Source of the DNA: Reticulascus tulasneorum
Taxonomy: Eukaryota > Ascomycota > Sordariomycetes > Glomerellales > Reticulascaceae
Reading direction: 5' to 3'
Assembly: GCA_001557505.1 (NCBI GenBank)
Contig: LSAX01000004.1
Coordinates: forward strand, 248,001 to 312,000
DNA: 64,000 nucleotides
Under the pieces are notes generated by a model. That model saw nothing but the letters and a program-made list of their open reading frames with translations. It was not told the origin of the DNA and did not search any database. Shown in pieces: positions 57,517 to 64,000 of the stretch. Made by a program: the position numbers and the translations under genes. Each line of letters begins with the position of its first letter. The first letter of the stretch is position 1.

Positions 57517-58355
57517 ATGTCCACCATCCTCATCACAGGCGCCAACCGTGGCATCGCTCTGACACTCGCCAAGATCTACCTTGCACGCGATAACTTCACC
57601 GTGATTGCCACAGCTCGCAACCCCTCCCAAGCCACGGATCTCTCTTCCGCCCCAAGGGGGAAGAACACGAAGCTCTTCGTTCTCCAGTACGAAGCCGGAA
57701 CTTCCACCGCGGGTAAAGATCTCATAAAACAGGTTACCGCCAATGGCATCACCCACATCGACACACTCGTAGCAAGCGGTGGCGTAGGCGACTACTGGGG
57801 ATCCGTAATGGAAACGCCAGCCGACAAGATGGAGGAGATGTTCAGGATCAACACACTAGGAAATCTGCTCCTCTTTCAAGCTGTTGTTCCCTTCTTGGAG
57901 AAGAGCCAAAAGCCGATCTTTACGTTTGTTAGTTCCTCGATTGGAAGTACAGGAGATTTGGAGAAGGTGCCGTTCCGTGCTGCAGCATACGGAGGAAGCA
58001 AGGCTTGGATGAACCACATCGTGAAGAGAATTCATGTCGAAAATCAAAAGATTATCGCATTTTCTATCCATCCAGGGTAAGTCTGTCAGAATTTTCTCAG
58101 GTTTCCTGAAGCACCTGCTAACAAGCGTACAGTTGGGTCCAAACCGAGATGGGAAATGGCGCCGGGTCTGCCCATGGCTTCGGCGAGGCAAGCATCACCG
58201 TGGACCAGAGTGCCGAAGGCCTGGCCAAACAGGTATGTGCAGTTTATCTATTCAAAACGGCGATATCTAACTTTAGATCATAGATCGACAATGCCACCAG
58301 GGAGGGATCGTCTGGCAAGTTCTTGGACTACAGTGGTTCTACATGGGCCTGGTAG
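57517..58355 (+). CDS. Short-chain dehydrogenase/reductase
   Basis: NAD(P)-dependent oxidoreductase of about 243 aa from exons 57517-58076, 58133-58232 and 58284-58355. The cofactor motif is ILITGANRGIALTLAK (TGxxxGI). Next come the strand-4 segment DTLVASGGVGDYWG (usually NNAG), the FRINTLGNLLLFQAVVPFL helix, catalytic Ser in VSSSIGS, and the YGGSKAWMNHIVKRI segment with the YxxxK pair. The C-terminal block FSIHPG-WVQTEMGNGAG is read across intron 1. It resembles fungal norsolorinate ketoreductase-type (NorA-like/sniffer) SDRs, but a substrate cannot be assigned. A typical single-domain SDR length; cytosolic. Confidence 0.93.
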
Positions 58356-59141
58356 ATGTTCCTCCAAGTGCCCGTTTTCGAGTCAATACCACACCGAGAA
58401 AAGTATCGTGTATTATAAATCTACTAGGAAGTGTTAGGATAAATATGAAATCTAGAACACGTGAAACTTGGACAAGACGCTCGCTGTCCCCACCGCAGCC
58501 GTAAACATATGCGTTGGCCCTGGAATTTAAGCATAGTTCTCCCGCGGCCCGATCCGTAACGCATCATAAAATTTCCAGGGCTGCGCTAATTGCTGTCGGC
58601 CGGTAAACCCGAAGCTGACAGGAGGCTTCCTTGCTGCAACATGAGTTACAAAAATTGGAGTTGGCTGTCTTTAGCTCGGTACCTTAACTTAAACTTCATT
58701 CTCCTGTCACGGAATGTTGAATTCTGCGCGGATAAGAGGTTGCAGATTTACAGTGAACAGTTTCTCATCTTTCCATAATATTATAAGCTGTGTGATTGTC
58801 ACTCCTTCAAGTTCATTCGAAGTCTCTCATCCGAGCAGGCGAGAAGGTAGTAAATGTATTTTCTAGCCCTCTACTCTATTCTTCTACACTCAATTTCCTA
58901 GAGAAAATAACCTACAACCACCCGGAGATGAATCGTGTCTTATAAGCTTCCTCTCATAACAGTATAACAAGTGAATGGAACGGTGCTTTTGAGATTCCTT
59001 GAGAAGCCAAGGGGGTAGCCGCTATCGGTGATCCGGGAGAGTGCAATCGACATGCAAATTTATGTTGAATCATCTGCTAAGTACGACATGATGCCCCCTT
59101 GGAATCGAAGTTGTAAGTTCTTCTCGTAGGCGATCGAGCAC
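58356..59141. other. Intergenic between convergent genes
   Basis: No gene seen. Confidence 0.5.
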
Positions 59142-59815
59142 TTAGATGTAGTAGTAGATCTTCTCGCAGCTGTGATAGTCGTAGTTGAGCCCGTTGTTGT
59201 GGTCATCCTTGAAACCAGCAAAGCTTCGGAAGCCGTTCGACCCAGATCTGAGCAACCAGGAACGTTAGTGCCAATTGCTTTATATGACCCCAAGATTCAT
59301 TTCGCCTCCCAAGATGGAGTGAAGTTTGCACACGAGGTAAGGGGCTAAGTGTTTGGAACTCACCCGACTGATGAATAGTTTGGCTTGCTCTGCGCATTGC
59401 CCGGGATATTCCAGCTGAAGTTCACACCAGTTGGGAATCTGCACGACTGGCTATAACCCTCCCAGACATGGTATTGCTCTGAATTGCCCGACTTGCCAAC
59501 AACGCAGACGTTGTTAGCCGGTGGAGAATAACCGAGCTGGCTGCATTCCGCATCATTCGCGCAGTACTATTCGCATAGAGATGTCAATTTCCTTTCAAAC
59601 TAGCTATATGAATCGGATCAACTTACTACCGCGATCGAGAGCCAGGTCTGAGAGACCCCAGCACCACCATAAGGTCGGCAGTTGAACAGGTGAATACCCT
59701 CACCTCTCTTGGCAATCTTGGCCAGAGCAGGCTCCTCGGCTTCGATGCTGGTCGGGATGGCGAGGGCGGCCTGGAAGAAGAGAGCCGCAGTGGCAACGAG
59801 CTTCAAGTTGAACAT
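59142..59815 (-). CDS. Small secreted protein with Kex2 site
   Basis: About 165 aa from exons 59815-59627, 59566-59364 and 59247-59142. The signal peptide is MFNLKLVATAALFFQAALAIP. A propeptide ending IAKR suggests Kex2 cleavage, leaving a mature chain that starts GEGIHLFNCRPYGGAG. The mature part holds five cysteines (NCRPY, YCANDAEC, NVCVVG, QSCRF) plus one near the C-terminus (HSCEKI), so three disulphides are possible. The C-terminus is Tyr-rich (CEKIYYYI). All three junctions are in frame and use standard fungal signals. I do not recognise a named family; size, processing and cysteines make it effector- or antimicrobial-like. A TATATA lies about 107 nt upstream. Confidence 0.8.
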
Positions 59816-59921
59816 CTTGGGAGGATTTAGTAAAGCTATGAATCTATAAAGATGGTGTTTGATTGCGTGAGTGTGAGCTTGTCTGGACCTCGAATAGTCT
59901 GGGGAGATAACTTAACCATAA

Positions 59922-59927
59922 TATATA
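59922..59927 (-). promoter_or_regulatory. TATA-like box of the small secreted protein gene
   Basis: TATATA on the minus strand about 107 nt upstream of the ATG. Confidence 0.35.
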
Positions 59928-61366
59928 GTTGCCGGTCTCGAGACAGCGAGGCTCGATCCTGACTTAGCCCGCTTCCTCTATTGACTTTATCCCCTATGAA
60001 GCTTGAATAAACTGTCATCTCAGTCATACCATAAGCATGCAGTGAGATCATGGTCGCAGTATGAGTCCCGCCATATTCTCACAGGACCTCCAAGCGACGG
60101 CCGCACGATCCGTGCGGAGCCGTCTGTTCTTGCTGCGGCATGCCCACTTAATAAACACTGCCCCTGTCTCTGGGCCCCCCTTTTATTAATTCCACCGATC
60201 CGTAATTCCGAGTGAGGGACTGCTTCGCGCTTTGGCGATTCGACATGCTTGACTTGGAGCTGAACATGGTGTTTTCATTGTTCCTTTCGCTTTAAATTCT
60301 TCTCAAAAGTCCCCACCAGGGCGGAAGGGGCCGAGCACTATTAATAGAACCAAGTCCGGTTTCTCTCGTATTGGGGTTATGCTAACTGTTAAGGCTGACA
60401 GCTAGCTATGGGTGGGTATCAATAAGGGTTACATAGCTGATGGAGACAGTATTGGACCATAATCCATCTTAAGTTTAGACTCGACAACCCGTTTTGATGA
60501 AAACTTTACAAGTCCTGGGTAAGACCGTATTACATCCTCCACTTAGATTCCTTTCCCCAAAGGTCGAGTAGCACAAACGAACGGCAGGGTTAACCTTGTC
60601 CCTAACACGTGCCGAGTAATTTGCTGCTGAGCACAACCAACACAAGCGGTTCACGCCCCTGGTGTTGTGTAGCTGCGTAAGCACTAGTACTACTCTATTG
60701 CCACAATCTTTGTTGGTTTTGTGAGATAACTCTTTAGGCGCCCTGATTACTTGTTCAGGGGTAGAATTCGTGAAGCCGACTTTTCGAGGCCCCATAATTT
60801 AGTCGTCATCCTAAGAACCTAAGTCTAAACACTTTACCTCATAGCTGGAATATAATATGACATCGGTACTACCCGAAGAGGAAAACAGTTTCACAAACAC
60901 AAAATTCAGGCATCCCAGGGTCGGTCATCCCAGAGTTATATGGCAAATATGACATAATATCGAATGAGGGAAACGTTTTCACAGCTACAAGTTCAGTAAC
61001 CCCAAGCAAGTTTGCGGCTTGTTCTTCCGAATATCTGATCCCTCATTTGCAAAAGCGCAGTGTGGGCTCACCATCAGCATGATTTTCAAAAGGGTCTCAA
61101 AAGTCTCTAAAAAAGAATTTGACCACGTACGTAGTGCTCGACAGGAGGAAATAGCTTTAGAGTATCAACTGCAGCGTATGGTGCTATTGCCTGTGCTAGT
61201 GAATCTCCCCGGGTATGTCCTTTACTAGTTCCTGGGAAATGATGTCATTTCGAACGCCCTTCGCAACCCCCCCACTTGACTTTTCCCATCCTTTCCGACC
61301 CTGACTGCATGATAAAAGCTTCCAAAATATCAATCACCGAGCGTCCGCATCGAAGTCAAGATTACG
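59928..61366. other. Intergenic with imperfect direct repeat
   Basis: No gene recognised. An uninterrupted 106-codon frame at 60475-60795 (-) has no known motif. An imperfect duplicated segment of about 60 nt is listed separately. Confidence 0.45.
60854..61004 (+). repeat. Imperfect direct repeat, two units
   Basis: Units at about 60854-60917 and 60946-61004 share AATATGACAT at the start and a GAGGAAA/GAGGGAAA ... TTTCACA ... TTCAG ... CCCA pattern. Diverged, probably an old local duplication. Confidence 0.4.
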
Positions 61367-62439
61367 ATGACAGACCTCGGCAAAAGAAACTTCTTCCCGA
61401 CCCTTAGCCGAGCAGAGACGCTGACATCGTCAGGCTCGACGGTGGTAAGCTATTCTGCAGATTCTGGGCCGGATGCTCCGGTTTTGCTCCTAGTCCATGG
61501 TTATCCTCAGTCGGCCGCAATGTACGTGGACTCCCAGAACGTGAGGGACAGAAGGTTTGACGACATATAGTTGGCGATACGTACGTTGACGTTGCCTGCA
61601 TCTCGTACAGCTTTTCCTCTCCCTCACTGAACCGTTACTAGATTGTGCCTTTGCTGCAAGGTAAGGTATCGCTGTTTGTACCGGAACTCCCGGGTTATGG
61701 CATCTCGAGTCGGGCCAAAGAGAGCTCCAAGATAGCAATCGGGACAGCTCTTCTGGAGGCCCTCGGAGATGTATTCCGCATCGACGACTCGAACGCAAGG
61801 AATGTCATTCTTGGCGGCCACGACCGCGGTGCGCGAATTTGCCATCGCCTCGCTGTCTCTCGTGCCGATTTCCCCTTTATTAATGTCATCGGAACCATTC
61901 TTCTTGACATCGTCCCGACAAAGGTACAGTGGGAGAACTTCGCGGATCCAGCCATCGCGACGGGCTATTTCCATTGGCCACTTCTTGCCAACGTCGACAT
62001 TGCAGTAGACTTGCTAAAGGCATTCGGCGGGGGGAAATGGTGTCGCGGATCACATTACAAACTTGTCGGCGAGGCTGGGATAGAACGCCTTCAAGCTGAT
62101 GGAGCCATTGATTTCCACGCAGAGCTTTTTGAAAGTGAGGATGTCTTGCGGGCAACATGCGAGGACTACGCGTCCGGGTCCGTGGCGGAATCGAAGGAGC
62201 AAGAAGAGGATCAACTTGCGGGGAAGAAAATCGAAGTACCTGTGTTGGTGATGTTCTCGAAAGCGAAGTTGGGCAGCAGGATTGACGTCGGGGGTATATG
62301 GAAAGACTGGATCAAGGAGGGAACGCGATATGAGGGAGTCGGTGTCGGGAACGGATACGGACATTATCTCCCAGAGGAGGCGCATGACATTGTTGGTGCC
62401 AAGATTCTTTCATTCCTTGAAAGCCTTGGAGTCTCGTGA
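61367..62439 (+). CDS. Epoxide-hydrolase/dehalogenase-like alpha/beta hydrolase
   Basis: About 320 aa from exons 61367-61521, 61571-61580 and 61642-62439. The middle exon has 10 nt and completes GYPQSAAI-WRY-IVPLLQGKVSLF. The oxyanion-hole motif is LLVHGYPQS. The nucleophile elbow is GGHDRGARICHRLA, where Asp is the expected nucleophile of epoxide hydrolases and haloalkane dehalogenases. The C-terminal His is in GYGHYLPEEAHD. The cap domain carries FADPAIATGYFHWPLLAN, a pattern common in fungal members related to fluoroacetate dehalogenase. No signal peptide. The natural substrate is unknown. Confidence 0.9.
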
Positions 62440-63387
62440 ACAAAGAGTCAGCTGTCAGGATCTAGATGGATGCGAGAACCGGGTCCAACAGAGTGGCCTT
62501 CTGCTACCTTAAGACGCTAATTGTTCAGTGTTGGGTGACAAATAGTTGATGTGCTTTGATACGAGCGGGCTCTCCATAATCAAAAGTCCTTTTGAGTAGT
62601 TGAAAACACTATCTGGCCACTGGATTAGTCTACCCTTTTGTCCGTTAACCGACCGTTGATATGTTCACAGCTGGTCGAGATTTCTTTCCATGGTTGATGC
62701 TACCGGGTCTTGTTAGGATACTATTTCCATTCGTACCGGCATTGATGCAATACTTATAAGCCTAAATCGTTACAAAGGAATGTTATGGTGAAGCAATTTT
62801 CAGTTGTTGGACGGTGGCTCGCTCATGATGTAGATCATCTACCTTGATTCCCTTTCTACGCATGGTCCTTTGGAGCAACAATATGTAGCACGATTCCTGT
62901 GTGTCCAAGAATCTGTCATTATGCTTCGTATGAATCTTGCTATGGTCCGTGATACTGAGAGAGTTTGCAGCGAAATTTCCAAATCAATTGGAGTTCACGG
63001 CAGCTACGCACTGTTCGTGGCAGTAACTAGCACTTGCCGGGCTCTATCTTGTATTGGCAACACGATCGCTCCTACTTGTTTCGCAAGAAGTCTCGTTACA
63101 ATCTATTAGGTGCCGACTCAAGCAATTCAACCCACACTTGCCTGATCTGTGATCAGCTCGTTCCCTCTCCATTCAACTTGCACAAGTCTATCACAAGAAA
63201 AGACAAGGCCTTCCTTCTGTCTCGTTCATTTCCTTGCCGTTAAAATTACAACAAGAGTTCTCGTTCGCACATCACAACACGCCACAACTCTACTCTCGTA
63301 TCACAACCACTCTACAATAGTAGTTCGTTCTTGCCACACACATAACGATTACCCAGCGGTAACCATTCAACCCTCTACCAGAGTAAA
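62440..63387. other. Intergenic
   Basis: No gene seen; a TCACAACAC/CTCTAC-rich segment near 63250-63350 is probably the 5' leader of the next gene. Confidence 0.45.
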
Positions 63388-64000
63388 ATGGATATCCTAT
63401 ATCTTCTTCTCGTCTTCCTCCCGTTGTTCACTAACCACTCCCTTGCTTTGCCCAAGCATGATCTCGCCAAGCGCAACCCCTGCGACGGAATCGACGCCTC
63501 TCCTATTCTCTACCATGAGTACTGGGAGAAAGACTGTCCTGCTCCAAACAAGTTTTATCCAAATGGGGTATGCAAAGGTTGGGATAACGACTGGAACGAC
63601 TGTGTCGCCTTTTGTCAAGTCAGTAAGTGCCATTTGCCAGTCTCACTTTCCCACCAAAGCACATGGAAAGCCACGCGAACTCAGCTAACCTTTGATAATA
63701 GGAACGTATTTCGAATGGGCCCCTGAGGCTCCATTCCCCAGATCCGAGTGCCACTGGCCAGCTGAGTGCGAAATATCGGAGAGTGAATCCACTTCCGTCG
63801 GATGGTCCATGAGTGTCAGCCCCAAGATTGGAAAGGCTCTAAAGCTTGGCATCAGTGGCAGCTGGTCATCCAACTGGTCCGAAGCGCATGGTAGATCTTG
63901 GAAGATTTCCCCCGAGAGAGGTCAATGCGGGTACTTCACTTTCGTGGCTGTAAAAAAGGTCATTTGGTACGTTTGAGAACTCCAGTGAACAAGATGATAA
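63388..64000 (+). CDS. Small secreted protein, effector-like (cut by window end)
   Basis: Partial. Exon 1 63388-63622 and exon 2 63702-63966; a GTACGT donor after VKKVIW suggests at least one more exon beyond the window. The signal peptide is MDILYLLLVFLPLFTNHSLALP, followed by a Kex2-like DLAKR. The mature part begins NPCDGIDASPILYHEYWEKD and has cysteines in CPAPNKFYPNGVCKGW, WNDCVAFCQ, ECHWPAEC and RGQCGYFTFVAVKK. A Ser/Trp-rich central stretch (SVGWSMSVSPKIGKALKLGI) suggests beta-strands. The pattern CPxPxxFYPxGVCKG ... GQCGYFTFVPxxK recalls fungal proteins annotated as celp0028-effector-like; I am only moderately sure. Role unknown. Confidence 0.75.

Noticed and set aside
60475..60795. 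106-codon minus-strand frame with several cysteines
   Set aside because: No signal peptide or family resemblance; likely chance.

Overview
The window looks like genomic DNA of a filamentous ascomycete (Pezizomycotina). Genes are spaced by 0.3-2.5 kb and broken by short introns (about 45-80 nt) with fungal GTNNGT donors and CTAAC/CTGAC branch points. The families are typical of these fungi: HET-domain protein, Zn(II)2Cys6 and fungal_trans regulators, anion:cation-symporter (ACS) MFS permeases, GMC and BBE oxidoreductases, secreted proteases, Kex2-processed small secreted proteins. I see no rRNA, tRNA, CRISPR or intact transposon. The genus cannot be fixed by eye.

Layout. 0.3-6.0 kb: cytochrome P450, ochratoxinase-like amidohydrolase, secreted subtilase, all on the minus strand. 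8.1-13.9 kb: BBE-type FAD oxidase and a GMC alcohol-oxidase-like enzyme on the plus strand. 14.6-20.0 kb: HET protein (-), DUF89/ARMT1 phosphatase (+), cysteine-rich secreted protein (-). 21.1-29.8 kb: tartrate/malate-type dehydrogenase (-), D-glycerate 3-kinase (+), ACS permease (+), fungal_trans regulator without a zinc cluster (-), and a short Zn2Cys6 protein without a regulatory domain (+). 31.1-35.7 kb: secreted M28 aminopeptidase (+), SET-domain protein with a signal peptide (-), small conserved protein (+). 36.2-42.0 kb: Zn2Cys6 regulator, frameshifted alpha/beta hydrolase and a second ACS permease, all on the minus strand. 43.1-45.3 kb: Ser/Thr-rich secreted protein. 45.3-50.0 kb: gene-poor. 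50.0-64.0 kb: Asp/Glu racemase-like protein, secreted CON-13-like protein, fungal_trans_2-type regulator, SDR, small secreted protein, epoxide-hydrolase-like enzyme, and a small secreted protein cut by the window edge.

The most interesting block is 21.1-29.8 kb. A TtuC-type dehydrogenase/decarboxylase, a D-glycerate 3-kinase and an ACS permease form a coherent route: import of tartrate (or a similar hydroxydicarboxylate), conversion to D-glycerate, then phosphorylation into glycolysis. The three intergenic promoters of this block each carry a CGG-N12-CCG element with a related spacer, which suggests one Zn2Cys6 regulon. The block also encodes what look like two complementary halves of one transcription factor, transcribed divergently. 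Gene functions follow from family motifs; the pathway and the regulon are inference.

Exon boundaries were worked out by hand from splice signals, reading-frame continuity and conserved motifs, so individual junctions may be off.
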